A stretch of DNA of 33,279 nucleotides from Scatosoma sp964459515 (GCA_964459515.1 CAYWML010000006.1:1-33279); one strand, 5' to 3'; positions 22,342-31,685 are shown, counted from the stretch's first letter. The notes: generated from the sequence alone by a model not told the origin. Numbers and translations are program-made.

Positions 22342-24303
22342 ATGGGGTTTACGTTGCATGCGCCGTTCACGCCGACGGGCGATCAGCCGCAGGCGATAGA
22401 AAAATTGACGGAAGGGGTGTTGGACGGTATCCGCACGCAGGTATTGGTCGGCGTGACGGGCAGCGGCAAGACGTTTACGATGGCGAACGTCATTAAAAAC
22501 GTCGGCAGACCTACCCTTGTCATTGCGCATAATAAAACTTTGGCGGCGCAGCTTTGCAACGAGTTTCGGGAGTTCTTCCCCGAAAACCGCGTGGAGTATT
22601 TCGTTTCCTACTACGATTATTATCAACCGGAGAGCTATATCCCGTCCACGGACACGTATATCGAAAAAGATCTGTCGATGAACGACGAAATCGATAAATT
22701 GCGCAACAGCGCGACTTGCGCGCTCATGGAACGCGAGGACGTCATCGTGGTGGCTTCCGTTTCCTGCATCTACGGCTTGGGCGCGCCCGAAGAGTATTTT
22801 CGGCTTTCCGTGTCGTTGCGGCCGGGGATGGAGTGGGAACGCAACGCTTTGATGCGGAAACTTATCGAGCTGCAATACGCGCGCAACGACGTCGATTTCA
22901 AACGCGCCACTTTCCGCGTACGCGGCGACGCTTTGGAGATTTTTCCCGCTTCCAATTCCGAAGTGGCGATCCGCGTGGAGTTTTTCGGCGACGAGATCGA
23001 AAAATTGTACGAAGTGGAAGCCGTGACGGGTAACCGTCTGCACGAATTGTCGCACGCGGCGATTTTCCCTGCCAGCCAATACGCCGTCGGCACGGAGAAG
23101 TTGCGCGGCGCGTTGTCGATGATCGAAGAAGATTTGCGCGGCGAAGTGCGCGCGTTCGAGGCGGAGGGTAAAATTTTGGAAGCGCAACGCCTGAAACAGC
23201 GCACGGAACACGATTTGGAGATGATGCGCGAGATCGGGTATTGCAGCGGCATTGAAAATTACAGCCGTTATTTCGACGGCAGACAGCCGGGTATGCCTTC
23301 GTTTACCTTGCTCGATTATTTCCCGTCGGGAAAATTTCTCGTTTTTATAGACGAGAGTCACATGACGATTCCGCAAATACGCGCCATGTACAACGGCGAT
23401 TTGGCGCGCAAAAAAAACCTCGTCGAATACGGTTTTCGTATGCGGTCCGCTTACGATAATCGTCCGTTGACTTTTGCCGAGTTCGACGCGCGTGTGCCGC
23501 AGCTGATCTGCGTTTCCGCAACGCCTGCCCCGTACGAGTTGGGGGAGGCGGGGCAAGCCGTCGAACAGTTGATTCGTCCGACGGGGCTGCTCGATCCGAA
23601 AATCGAAGTTCGGAAAACGCACGGGCAGATAGACGACTTGCTTTCGGAAATACGGAATACGGTAAACGACGAGGGCAGGGTTTTAATCACCACGCTGACG
23701 AAGCGTATGGCGGAGGAGCTTACCGACTACTTAAAAGAGCACGGCGTCAAGGTGAAATATATGCACAGCGACGTGGACACGTTGGAGCGTATCGATATTA
23801 TCAACGGTTTGCGATTGGGCGAGTTCGACGTGCTTTGCGGCATCAATCTTCTTCGCGAGGGCTTGGATATGCCCGAAGTGAAATTGGTGGCGATATTGGA
23901 CGCGGACAAGGAAGGCTTTTTGCGGAGCGATACCGCTTTGATACAAACGATAGGCAGGGCGGCGCGGAACAGCGAAGGACGGGTAATTATGTATGCGGAC
24001 GTAATCACCGACAGTATGCGCCGCGCCATCGACGAAACCGAACGGAGGCGTAGCGTGCAGGACGCTTATAATAAGGCGCACGGAATCGTGCCGAAAACGA
24101 TCGTCAAAGAAGTGCGCGCTACCTTGAATATCACGAAGAAAAAATCGAGCGAGGAGATCAAAATGCAGGATATCCCCGACGAAATAGAAAAATTGAAAGC
24201 ACTTATGCGCGTGGCGAGCGGTCAATTGGATTTTGAACGCGCCATTGAAATTCGCGAGAAGATAGCCGAGCTGAAAATGCGGCTGAGAAAAGCACAAAAG
24301 TAA
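22342..24303 (+). CDS. uvrB: UvrB, excinuclease ABC subunit B
   Basis: The ATG at 22342 follows GGAGGGA and gives 653 residues, the usual UvrB length. Present are the Walker A motif GVTGSGKTFT (about 36-45), the beta-hairpin region YYDYYQPESYIPSTDTYIEK near 90, helicase motif II FIDESH near 338, LTKRMAEELTDYL and GLDMPEVKLVAILDADKEG, QTIGRAARN, and the C-terminal UVR motif (DFERAIEIREKIAEL) that contacts UvrC. UvrB verifies damage delivered by UvrA and makes the pre-incision complex of nucleotide excision repair. It is followed by uvrA after 73 bases and is probably LexA-controlled through the box at 22308. Confidence 0.98.
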   Translation: MGFTLHAPFTPTGDQPQAIEKLTEGVLDGIRTQVLVGVTGSGKTFTMANVIKNVGRPTLVIAHNKTLAAQLCNEFREFFPENRVEYFVSYYDYYQPESYIPSTDTYIEKDLSMNDEIDKLRNSATCALMEREDVIVVASVSCIYGLGAPEEYFRLSVSLRPGMEWERNALMRKLIELQYARNDVDFKRATFRVRGDALEIFPASNSEVAIRVEFFGDEIEKLYEVEAVTGNRLHELSHAAIFPASQYAVGTEKLRGALSMIEEDLRGEVRAFEAEGKILEAQRLKQRTEHDLEMMREIGYCSGIENYSRYFDGRQPGMPSFTLLDYFPSGKFLVFIDESHMTIPQIRAMYNGDLARKKNLVEYGFRMRSAYDNRPLTFAEFDARVPQLICVSATPAPYELGEAGQAVEQLIRPTGLLDPKIEVRKTHGQIDDLLSEIRNTVNDEGRVLITTLTKRMAEELTDYLKEHGVKVKYMHSDVDTLERIDIINGLRLGEFDVLCGINLLREGLDMPEVKLVAILDADKEGFLRSDTALIQTIGRAARNSEGRVIMYADVITDSMRRAIDETERRRSVQDAYNKAHGIVPKTIVKEVRATLNITKKKSSEEIKMQDIPDEIEKLKALMRVASGQLDFERAIEIREKIAELKMRLRKAQK

Positions 24304-24376
24304 AAAAACAAGGCGGCATGTATGCGTTGAAAGGCATATATGCGAAAAAGTTTTCGGGAGAAAGGAAGATAAAAAC

Positions 24377-27211
24377 ATGCAGGAAGAAATTATCGTTAAA
24401 GGCGCAAAAGAAAACAATTTGAAAAACGTGGACGTGCGGATACCGCGGAATAAGTTGACGGTGTTTACGGGCTTATCGGGGAGCGGAAAATCCACCCTCG
24501 CGTTCGACACGATCTTTGCCGAGGGACAGCGGCGGTACGTGGAGAGCCTTTCTTCGTACGCGCGGCAGTTCTTGGGGCAAATGGAGAAACCGGACGTGGA
24601 GAGTATCGACGGATTGTCGCCGGCGATTTCCATCGATCAAAAAACGACTTCGCGCAATCCGCGCTCCACGGTCGGCACGGTGACGGAGATATACGATTAT
24701 TTTCGTTTGCTGTTTGCGCGGATCGGCACGCCGCATTGCCCGAAGTGCGGCAGGGAAATTCGGCGGCAAACGGTGGACGAAATTTGCGATCGCGTGATGG
24801 CGATGCCCGAGGGAAGTAAAATTCTCGTCAACGCCCCCGTCGTGCGCGGCAGAAAGGGGGAGTACGTAAAGGAGCTGAACGGCTTTAAGAAAAGCGGCTA
24901 CGGGCGCGTGAAGATAGACGGCATCGTTTACGATCTGCAAGAGGAAATCAAACTGGAAAAGAACGTCAAGCATACGATTTCCGTCGTCGTCGATCGCTTG
25001 ATCGTAAAACCGACGGTGCAAAAGCGATTGACGGACAGTTTGGAAGCGGCGTTAAAGCTTGCCGACGGGTTGGTAATTATCGATTGCGACGGCAAGGAGG
25101 AACTGTTCTCCGTCAATTACGCCTGCCCCGATTGCGGCGTATCGTTGGAGGAAATCGAGCCACGCTTGTTTTCGTTCAACACCGTATACGGCGCGTGTCC
25201 CGTCTGTTCGGGGTTGGGCTTTAAGCAGTTCGTCGATCCCGATTTGATTTGTCCCGACAAGACGAAAACCTTGCGCGAGGGCGCAATGCGCGTTACGGGT
25301 TGGAACTTAGGTTCGACGTCCATGGCGCTCATGGAGTTGAGCGCGTTGGCGAAAGCGTACGATTTTTCTTTGGACGTGCCCGTGCAGGAGCTGCCGAAAG
25401 AAGTGTACGATATTTTGATGTACGGCAGCGACAGAGCGGTGGATATGCACTACCAAACCCGTTCTTTTTCGGGGAGTTTCAAAAAGACGTGGGAAGGCTA
25501 CGTCAACAACCTGCAACGCCGTTACGGCACGACGACTTCGGACGGCGTAAAAAGCGACATAGAACGCTTGATGCGGAACGCGCCTTGCGACGCTTGTCAC
25601 GGAAAACGATTGAAAAAAGAAGCCCTGTCCGTTTTGGTAGGCGGAAAAAACATTTGGGAATTGTGCGAATTGTCGGTGGATAAACTCTGCGATTTTATGG
25701 ACGAATTGTCCGCTTCCCTCACGCATACGCAACATTTGATCGCCGACGCGATTATCAAGGAAATCGACAGCCGTTTGGGCTTTTTGCGCAACGTGGGGCT
25801 GAACTATCTTACGCTTACCCGTTCGGCGGCGACGTTGTCGGGCGGCGAAAGTCAGCGTATTCGCTTGGCTACGCAAATCGGTAGCGCGTTGACGGGCGTT
25901 TTGTATATCTTGGACGAGCCGAGCATCGGCTTGCACCAGCGCGACAACGAAAAGCTTTTGAATTCGTTGAAGGGCTTGCGCGATTTGGGCAATACGCTTA
26001 TCGTCGTAGAGCACGACGAGGATACGATACGGGCGGCGGATTATATCGTGGATATAGGACCGCGCGCGGGGGTGCACGGGGGCGAAGTGGTGGCGTGCGG
26101 CACGCAGGCGCAGATCATGGCGGAGCCGCGTTCGATCACGGGGGATTTTCTTGCAGGGCGTAGAAAAATCGAAGTGCCTGCCGTGCGGAAAGCTCCGTCG
26201 GATAAATGGTTGCGCTTGTATGGTTGCCGTCAGAATAACTTGAAAAATATCGACGTGCAAATTCCCGTCGGGTTGATTACGGCGGTTACGGGCGTTTCGG
26301 GCAGCGGAAAATCCAGCCTCGTCAACGAAATCGTCTATCCGCTGTTGGCGAATAAACACAACGGTGCGAAACACGCGCTCGGCAAATACGATCGCGCGGA
26401 GGGCGTGGAGTATTTCGATAAGGTAATCGCCATCGACCAATCGCCGATCGGCAGAACGCCGCGCAGTAATCCGGCTACGTATACGGGCGTGTTCAATGCC
26501 ATACGCGATTTGTTCGCGGCTACGCCCGACGCCAAGGAGCGCGGCTACAAGGCAGGAAGGTTCTCGTTCAACGTTTCGGGGGGCAGGTGCGAACATTGCT
26601 TCGGTGACGGTATCATTAAGATAGAAATGCACTTCCTGCCGGATATTTTCGTGCCTTGCGAAGTGTGCGGCGGCAAGCGATATAATCGCGAAACGTTGGA
26701 AGTGCGGTATAAGGGCAAGAGTATTGCCGACGTTTTGGATATGACCGTGGAAGAGGCGTGCGCGTTTTTCCAAGCCGTGCCGAGTATCTACAACAAGATA
26801 AAAACGCTCAACGAAGTGGGGTTGGGGTATATCAAGTTGGGGCAAAGCTCCACCACGCTTTCGGGTGGCGAAGCGCAACGCGTGAAGCTTGCGACGGAGC
26901 TTTCCAAACGCTCCACGGGCAAGACTTGCTATATTTTAGACGAGCCGACGACGGGTTTGCACAGTTACGACGTGGATAAACTGATAAAAATTTTATTGCA
27001 ATTGCGCGAAGGCGGCAACACGGTATTGTTGATAGAGCACAATTTAGACGTGATCAAAACGGCGGATTACATTCTCGATTTAGGTCCGGAAGGCGGCAAC
27101 GGCGGCGGCACGATCGTTTGCACGGGCACGCCCGAAGAAGTGGCGCGCGTACAAAATAGCTACACGGGGCAGTTTTTGAAGAAGATATTGCCGCAAACCG
27201 TTCGCTCGTAA
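24377..27211 (+). CDS. uvrA: UvrA, excinuclease ABC subunit A
   Basis: The 944-residue protein has the full UvrA architecture. First ATPase half: GLSGSGKSTLAFDTIFAE (about 32), a zinc site with CPDCG and CPVCSG near 250-275, signature LSGGESQRIRLATQIGS near 490 and Walker B YILDEPSIGLHQRD. Second half: GVSGSGKSSLVNEI near 638, zinc-finger cysteines CEHC and CEVCGGKRYN near 740-765, signature LSGGEAQRVKLATELSK near 830 and YILDEPTTGLH. UvrA dimers recognise bulky DNA lesions and load UvrB. AAAGGAAG lies upstream of the ATG. It is the second gene of the SOS-type uvrBA operon and ends in hairpins at 27306-27366. Confidence 0.98.
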   Translation: MQEEIIVKGAKENNLKNVDVRIPRNKLTVFTGLSGSGKSTLAFDTIFAEGQRRYVESLSSYARQFLGQMEKPDVESIDGLSPAISIDQKTTSRNPRSTVGTVTEIYDYFRLLFARIGTPHCPKCGREIRRQTVDEICDRVMAMPEGSKILVNAPVVRGRKGEYVKELNGFKKSGYGRVKIDGIVYDLQEEIKLEKNVKHTISVVVDRLIVKPTVQKRLTDSLEAALKLADGLVIIDCDGKEELFSVNYACPDCGVSLEEIEPRLFSFNTVYGACPVCSGLGFKQFVDPDLICPDKTKTLREGAMRVTGWNLGSTSMALMELSALAKAYDFSLDVPVQELPKEVYDILMYGSDRAVDMHYQTRSFSGSFKKTWEGYVNNLQRRYGTTTSDGVKSDIERLMRNAPCDACHGKRLKKEALSVLVGGKNIWELCELSVDKLCDFMDELSASLTHTQHLIADAIIKEIDSRLGFLRNVGLNYLTLTRSAATLSGGESQRIRLATQIGSALTGVLYILDEPSIGLHQRDNEKLLNSLKGLRDLGNTLIVVEHDEDTIRAADYIVDIGPRAGVHGGEVVACGTQAQIMAEPRSITGDFLAGRRKIEVPAVRKAPSDKWLRLYGCRQNNLKNIDVQIPVGLITAVTGVSGSGKSSLVNEIVYPLLANKHNGAKHALGKYDRAEGVEYFDKVIAIDQSPIGRTPRSNPATYTGVFNAIRDLFAATPDAKERGYKAGRFSFNVSGGRCEHCFGDGIIKIEMHFLPDIFVPCEVCGGKRYNRETLEVRYKGKSIADVLDMTVEEACAFFQAVPSIYNKIKTLNEVGLGYIKLGQSSTTLSGGEAQRVKLATELSKRSTGKTCYILDEPTTGLHSYDVDKLIKILLQLREGGNTVLLIEHNLDVIKTADYILDLGPEGGNGGGTIVCTGTPEEVARVQNSYTGQFLKKILPQTVRS

Positions 27212-27234
27212 GCCTTTCTTTTGCTTGCGTTTCT

Positions 27235-27328
27235 AACGCCGCAAGGCGTTCCACGCGGCGACAGCCGCGCCTTATCTGCATAAAAGCAGGCTATGCCTGC
27301 GCTGTAACGCCGCGTTCGCGGCGTTTTT
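27235..27328. repeat. Palindrome modules after uvrA, ending in a terminator
   Basis: Four consecutive hairpins: AACGCC-gcaa-GGCGTT (27235-27250), GCGGC-gaca-GCCGC (27255-27268), GCAGGC-tat-GCCTGC (27286-27300) and AACGCCGC-gttc-GCGGCGTT (27306-27325) with five T, which should act as a terminator for uvrA. The modules are the same types as at 21315 and 32286. Confidence 0.75.
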
Positions 27329-27335
27329 ACGGCGA

Positions 27336-27366
27336 AAAAAACCAAAGCGTTTTGCTTTGGTTTTTT
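27336..27366. terminator. Bidirectional terminator between uvrA and the TerB-like gene
   Basis: AAAAAACCAAAGC (27336-27348) pairs with GCTTTGGTTTTTT (27354-27366) around a short loop, with T-runs on both strands. It is placed between two convergent genes. Confidence 0.85.
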
Positions 27367-27374
27367 CTTTTTCG

Positions 27375-27827
27375 TCAGGCTTTGCAAAGCCGTCTTATAT
27401 ATCGTCTTTCCCGTAAGGAAATTTTGCCGTCCAACGCGGTGACGCATAAACAGAGCGTAATAACGTCCCTTTGCAAATCTTCGTCCAAGCTTCCCAGCAC
27501 GCACGCCATTTCGCGCGTGTATTCGCCGACGAGCTTTCTTGCGCCCGCTTGCGAAAATCCTTCTTTGACCGATTGAAAATCGAAATCGTACCCGAACGCG
27601 CGGATAAGCGCGGGATAGATCAACAGATACTCCCGTTCGTCCAGCTTGCCGTCGGCGACGACCGAACCGACGATAAACCCTGCCAACGCCTCCACGGGGC
27701 GCACTTCGCGCAAGTCGAGCAAGCGCAACTTCGTCAACACGACGACGGACTTTTCGGCGAGTAGCAAACCGCGCTCTGCCGCGCTCAATTTTTCATATTC
27801 GTTGCATAATTTTCTGAACTCAAACAT
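27375..27827 (-). CDS. TerB-like domain protein
   Basis: The 150-residue soluble, largely helical protein starts at an ATG with GAGGAGGGG upstream. The segment GFIVGSVVADGKLDEREYLLI (about 50-70) has the D-G-x-x-x-x-E pattern of TerB-type domains, repeated as VTALDGKISLRERRYI near the C-terminus. TerB-like domains are linked to metal or stress response and membrane-associated complexes. It lies 15 bases behind the ABC permease gene, so it is the last gene of that operon and may assist the transporter. That role is inference. Confidence 0.7.
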   Translation of the reverse strand: MFEFRKLCNEYEKLSAAERGLLLAEKSVVVLTKLRLLDLREVRPVEALAGFIVGSVVADGKLDEREYLLIYPALIRAFGYDFDFQSVKEGFSQAGARKLVGEYTREMACVLGSLDEDLQRDVITLCLCVTALDGKISLRERRYIRRLCKA

Positions 27828-27842
27828 TTTTGCCCCTCCTCG

Positions 27843-29651
27843 TTACAACGGCAAATCTTTTTTCGTGAACACAGCAGAACCTGCGATATAGCCGACGATG
27901 CCGAGTACAGCCAAAATGACGAGTTTCCACACGAACGTACCCGTGCCGTCCATGATCGAAATCACGTCGAAGAGGGAAATCACGGTGACGTAATTGAAGT
28001 TATTCAACGCCGAGAGGCGTACCACGGACGGAATGACGGGACTGCCGAACAAGCCCAGCATGGCTGCGACGAGCGCGAAAATACTCAATCCGCCGCCGAT
28101 TGCCATGGAATGTTTGCTGCGGTCGAAATAACAGGAGGTGAAGAAGCAAAGCCCCGACAGCGCGAACAGCACGAGGAACGCGCCGAGATTCAGCAAAATC
28201 AATTTTCCGTACGTCAACGCGACTTCTTTCGTGACGATTGCCAAGCATACGCACCCCGTGATCGTCGTCAACACGAACATGGCGAAAAGCGAACCGATCA
28301 AATACAACGCTTGCGTAAACACGACAGTGACGCGTTTCGTCGAGGTGGAGAGCACGTACGCCATAGAGCCGCTGTCTACTTGCCCTGCGACGAGGTTGTT
28401 GGAAACCATGATCATGTAGATAATCGGCAACAAAATGCCTGCGAGTTTATAGAAGATCGAACCGACGACGAGGGTGTACAAATCGGCTTTTCCGATCTCC
28501 TCCAACGCTTCCGAAACCGCGCTCGGCAACGTGGAAAGGAAGCTTGCGGAAATATCTGCGGTCAATTCCTGCATTTTTTCCGTTATCGCCGCGGCGTAAG
28601 CGGCTTCATCGGCAAATTCGCCTTTTGCGTAGGCTTCCGCCAAGAGTTCCGTTTCGTATTCCGCACGCGCTCGGAATGTGACGACGGCGGTCTTTGCCAT
28701 ATTTTTAATCGAAGCGTAGGTATACCCGAAAGAAGCGTATTTTTCTTCCGTCACGCCGTACGAGGACAACGCTTCCGTCATCAGCCGCACGTTTTCCGCT
28801 TTCGTCATATTGCCTGCGAGGAATACGGCGGCGCATTCCGCCGCGCGCGTTTCCCGATATTCCGCGCGTTCCGCGGAAGCGAGGAAATCGGTCGCGTTGC
28901 CTGCGGCGATATGTTGCGCGAGGGATACGACGTCGTACGCCTCGGGGATCGGCTCTCCGTTTTCCGTATAGAACTCGTCGAACATGCCGTCGGGATTCAG
29001 CGTATACATAACGCTGCCGAGCATTTCCTGCGCTTCGGCGGAGTCCGCCGCATAACCTGCCGTTTCGGCGCGTTGCGTCACGTACGCCTGCAAATCTTCG
29101 CAAGCCTCCGCATACGCCGCCGCCAACGCTGTTTCCTGCAACAGAGGGGACTGCGCCTGCCACGCTTCCGTGGCGGCAAGCAATTCCGTTTCTGTTGCGA
29201 AATCGTCGCTTTTCGGCATGGCGTTCGCCCAATCGGTTATCGCCTGCGCGTAGCTCGTGCCCGCTTGCGTTTGCAATGTGGGCGCGCTATCCTGCCAAAT
29301 CGTCATAGCCGCGGCGTATGCCTCGTCCGAAGCGAACGCGGCGCGCTTCGGCATTTGCGCGTACCAAGCGAGATAGGAAAGGGTATCGGTTGCGTTTTCC
29401 GTGAAAAGCTCGTCGAAGCGCTTCGTTCCGTCCGTCGCTTCGGCATAGTAGGAAAGCGCGCGTTTCTCCATTTGCGCGTCCACCTCTTTGGTGATGATCG
29501 TATCTTGTATGGAATTGCGCACTTCGCCGATATTGCCGTTTCCGGAAATCAGCATGACGCACGCCAACATGAAACAAACGGCGAAAGTGATGATCGTCCA
29601 CATCGTCCCGTTTGCCTTGCAGGACTGTTTGAATAAAGCTTTACTGAACAT
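27843..29651 (-). CDS. ABC transporter permease with large extracytoplasmic domain
   Basis: The 602-residue protein has AAGGAG 12 bases before its ATG. One N-terminal membrane span (about 17-37, MWTIITFAVCFMLACVMLIS) is followed by about 350 residues of Ala/Glu-rich sequence, presumably outside. Then come about five spans (near 390-415, 440-465, 475-500, 508-530, 565-590), the ABC-2 type layout. The external domain has an internal repeat: WYAQMPKRAAFASDEAYAAA and WANAMPKSDDFATETELLAA, each followed by W-Q-x-x-x-P-x-L-Q, spaced about 50 residues apart. It is the membrane partner of the two ATPases upstream; one permease with two different ATPases suggests a heteromeric exporter. The substrate is unknown; drug or peptide export is plausible next to a TetR regulator. 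Confidence 0.82.
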   Translation of the reverse strand: MFSKALFKQSCKANGTMWTIITFAVCFMLACVMLISGNGNIGEVRNSIQDTIITKEVDAQMEKRALSYYAEATDGTKRFDELFTENATDTLSYLAWYAQMPKRAAFASDEAYAAAMTIWQDSAPTLQTQAGTSYAQAITDWANAMPKSDDFATETELLAATEAWQAQSPLLQETALAAAYAEACEDLQAYVTQRAETAGYAADSAEAQEMLGSVMYTLNPDGMFDEFYTENGEPIPEAYDVVSLAQHIAAGNATDFLASAERAEYRETRAAECAAVFLAGNMTKAENVRLMTEALSSYGVTEEKYASFGYTYASIKNMAKTAVVTFRARAEYETELLAEAYAKGEFADEAAYAAAITEKMQELTADISASFLSTLPSAVSEALEEIGKADLYTLVVGSIFYKLAGILLPIIYMIMVSNNLVAGQVDSGSMAYVLSTSTKRVTVVFTQALYLIGSLFAMFVLTTITGCVCLAIVTKEVALTYGKLILLNLGAFLVLFALSGLCFFTSCYFDRSKHSMAIGGGLSIFALVAAMLGLFGSPVIPSVVRLSALNNFNYVTVISLFDVISIMDGTGTFVWKLVILAVLGIVGYIAGSAVFTKKDLPL

Positions 29652-29655
29652 GGTA

Positions 29656-30576
29656 TTATTTTTCTCCTTGCGATTGATTTTTGGCTTGTTGTTCGAACAA
29701 GATTTTTTTGAAGTGCATTTCCAGCGTATAGGGTAGCTCGGAAATAAACTTGACGTTGTAATTTTTCAGCACGCCGAGCAGGCGCGCCGTATCGGCGGCG
29801 GCAATCCGTATCGTCACTTGGTCGTATTGCTCCTGCAAGCGCAACTTTTCGTAGTCCTCTTGCAAAAAGCGGAGATAGTCGGCTTTCGTGTGAAATTCTA
29901 TCTTAAAATCTTTTACGGGGCGGCAACGAATGCTTTGCATATCGCACACGTCGGCGATGCGCCCGTCGTTGATAAGAGCGACGCGGTCGCAGGTCTTTTC
30001 CAGCTCGTCAAAGCTGTGGCTGCTCATAAAAATCGTCTTGCCTTTGCGGTGTTCCTCTTGAATGATTTCGAGAAAAGTCGCGCGCATCAACGGATCTAAG
30101 CCCGTTGTCGGCTCGTCTAAAATGATAATCGGCGCGTCGTTCATAAGCGCGGCGACGAGCGCGGTTTTTTGTTTCATGCCCTTGCTCATGCGCTTCAAGT
30201 TCGCGCGCGGATCGAGCTGTAACCGTTCTATCAGCGCGTTGGCGTACGACATATCCGTAAGCCCTAAAAATTCCGCTTGACATTTCAGAAAATCGATGCC
30301 CGTTTTCAGGTCGGGAAAGGCAATCTCCCCCGGCACGTAGCCGATTTTTTTCACGATTTCGCTGGAATGCTCCCACGAGGAAAGCCCCTCGACGAAAACG
30401 CTGCCCGAAGTCGGCTTCAAAAAGCCCATAATATGCCGTATCGTCGTCGTTTTGCCGCTACCGTTCGTTCCGACGTAGCCGAGCATTTCTCCTTCGCGAA
30501 TTGCCAAATTCAGCCCGAATACGCCGCGGTTCGCTCCGTAGTCCTTCGTCAGATTCTTCGTTTCGATAATATTCAC
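29656..30576 (-). CDS. ABC transporter ATP-binding protein, second of pair
   Basis: The 306-residue protein begins with a GTG whose GTGA overlaps the TGA stop of the upstream ATPase, with GGAGGT inside that gene, so translation is probably coupled. It has Walker A GTNGSGKTTT (about 37), a degenerate signature RMSKGMKQK near 138, Walker B IIILDEPTTGLDP near 156 and the switch His in SSHSFDELE. A C-terminal regulatory domain of about 85 residues follows. It energises the permease encoded four bases downstream. Such CcmA/BcrA-like ATPases serve export of antibiotics, peptides or lipids. Confidence 0.92.
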   Translation of the reverse strand: MNIIETKNLTKDYGANRGVFGLNLAIREGEMLGYVGTNGSGKTTTIRHIMGFLKPTSGSVFVEGLSSWEHSSEIVKKIGYVPGEIAFPDLKTGIDFLKCQAEFLGLTDMSYANALIERLQLDPRANLKRMSKGMKQKTALVAALMNDAPIIILDEPTTGLDPLMRATFLEIIQEEHRKGKTIFMSSHSFDELEKTCDRVALINDGRIADVCDMQSIRCRPVKDFKIEFHTKADYLRFLQEDYEKLRLQEQYDQVTIRIAAADTARLLGVLKNYNVKFISELPYTLEMHFKKILFEQQAKNQSQGEK

Positions 30577-31538
30577 GATAACGCACCTCCGAAATCTTTG
30601 TCCTCTTTATAAAACTTCATGAAATAATCTTCCAGCGTTTCTCTGCGATTGCTGAAAGTCGATACGGGCAGGGAAGAAAGCAACGCTATCAAGCCGTTCA
30701 AATCGTCGTCCTCGACGGAAAGGTACACCGCGCTTTCCGCTTCGCGCAACAATAGAAGGGAGGGGAGCGTTTTGCTCCGTTTCAAGAATTCCGCCGTAGC
30801 CGCCGCGTTTTCGAATGTCACCGTATAATACTTTCGCGAAGCGTGCTTCAATTCGTTCGCGACGAATTGCGAAACGATCTTTCCGTCCTTGATGATGGCG
30901 ATCCGATCGCACGTGGAATCGATTTCCGAAAAGATGTGGCTCGAAAGCAGTATCGTTTTTCCGCGCGATTTTTCTTCGTGGATAAATCGAATAAAATTCT
31001 CCTGCATGACGGGATCCAAACCGCTTGTCGGTTCGTCCAAAATCAACACGTCGGGATCGGACATGAACGCCGTCACGACGGCGAGTTTTCGCTTTACGCC
31101 GAGGCTCATGCGTTTGGTTTCGCCCGAAAGCACGTTGTCCTCCAACTCGAACAAGCGCAACATTTCCTGCAAGCGCGTTTCGTTGCGTATGCCTTGCATA
31201 TTCTGCCGCATACGGATAAATTCCCACCCCGTCAAGCCGGCAGGCAACGCGATTTCGCCGGGGATATATCCCACCCGACGCAAAACCTTGTCGTACCGCT
31301 CGAACGTTTCTTCGCCGAATATCCGCGTACTGCCTTTGTCGGGCTTGGAAAAGCCCATCAAATGCCGAATCGTGGTCGATTTTCCTGCGCCGTTCGGACC
31401 TAAAAAGCCGAACACTTCGCCGCGCCGTACGTATAAGCTAACGTCGAATACGCCTCTGCCGAAACCGTAGTCTTTCGTCAAATTTTCCACTTCGATTACG
31501 CGTTCTTCCGCTTCGGGCTTGTTACAATCTTTTTGCAT
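30573..31538 (-). CDS. ABC transporter ATP-binding protein, first of pair
   Basis: The start chosen is the ATG at 31538, preceded by AAGGAG; further upstream codons cross the divergent promoter region. The 321-residue protein has Walker A GPNGAGKSTT near 50, signature-like RMSLGVKRK near 148, Walker B VLILDEPTSGLDP near 167 and His in SSHIFSEID, then a C-terminal domain of about 100 residues. It is about 40% like the next gene by eye and probably arose by duplication; the two may form a heterodimer. It is the first gene of the four-gene exporter operon, divergent from tetR. Confidence 0.92.
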   Translation of the reverse strand: MQKDCNKPEAEERVIEVENLTKDYGFGRGVFDVSLYVRRGEVFGFLGPNGAGKSTTIRHLMGFSKPDKGSTRIFGEETFERYDKVLRRVGYIPGEIALPAGLTGWEFIRMRQNMQGIRNETRLQEMLRLFELEDNVLSGETKRMSLGVKRKLAVVTAFMSDPDVLILDEPTSGLDPVMQENFIRFIHEEKSRGKTILLSSHIFSEIDSTCDRIAIIKDGKIVSQFVANELKHASRKYYTVTFENAAATAEFLKRSKTLPSLLLLREAESAVYLSVEDDDLNGLIALLSSLPVSTFSNRRETLEDYFMKFYKEDKDFGGALS

Positions 31539-31566
31539 TTTTAACACTCCTTTTTCATAAACGCCG

Positions 31567-31595
31567 TTGACATTTTCATTTGAGAATATTATAAT
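31567..31595 (+). promoter_or_regulatory. Promoter of the tetR-type regulator
   Basis: Perfect TTGACA (31567-31572) and TATAAT (31590-31595) have a 17-base spacer. It faces the ABC operon promoter so closely that one bound repressor could block both. Confidence 0.75.
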
Positions 31596-31616
31596 AAACG
31601 AAAAGGGCGATGAGAA
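31588..31616 (-). promoter_or_regulatory. Promoter of the ABC operon, sharing its -10 with the tetR promoter
   Basis: On the minus strand TATAAT is at 31593-31588 and TTCTCA (four of six) at 31616-31611, spacer 17. The -10 overlaps the plus-strand -10 at 31590-31595 within ATTATAAT. Confidence 0.55.
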
Positions 31617-31685
31617 GCACAAAAATAAAATCCGCGTGCAAATATTTACAACGCGCGCAAAAGTGTTAAAAAACAAAGGGGACGC

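Larger units (their letters stand above)
31538..31672. repeat. Perfect 11-bp inverted repeat flanking the divergent intergenic region
   Basis: TTTTTAACACT (31538-31548) is next to the ABC operon start and AGTGTTAAAAA (31662-31672) next to the tetR start, about 113 bases apart and outside both promoters. They could be operator sites bound together by looping. The A/T-rich end lowers the weight of the match. Confidence 0.4.

Noticed and set aside
22045..23622. 525-codon open frame antisense to uvrB
   Set aside because: Same reason: composition is Arg/Phe/His-rich, no family resemblance, and uvrB on the other strand is certain.
25307..26878. 523-codon open frame antisense to uvrA
   Set aside because: It mirrors the uvrA frame, encodes an Arg/His-rich protein without recognisable motifs, and has no ribosome binding site. 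Long antisense frames arise from the codon bias here.
28110..29636. 508-codon open frame on the plus strand over the ABC permease
   Set aside because: The minus-strand permease has clear membrane spans and operon context; the plus frame is Arg/Phe-rich noise.
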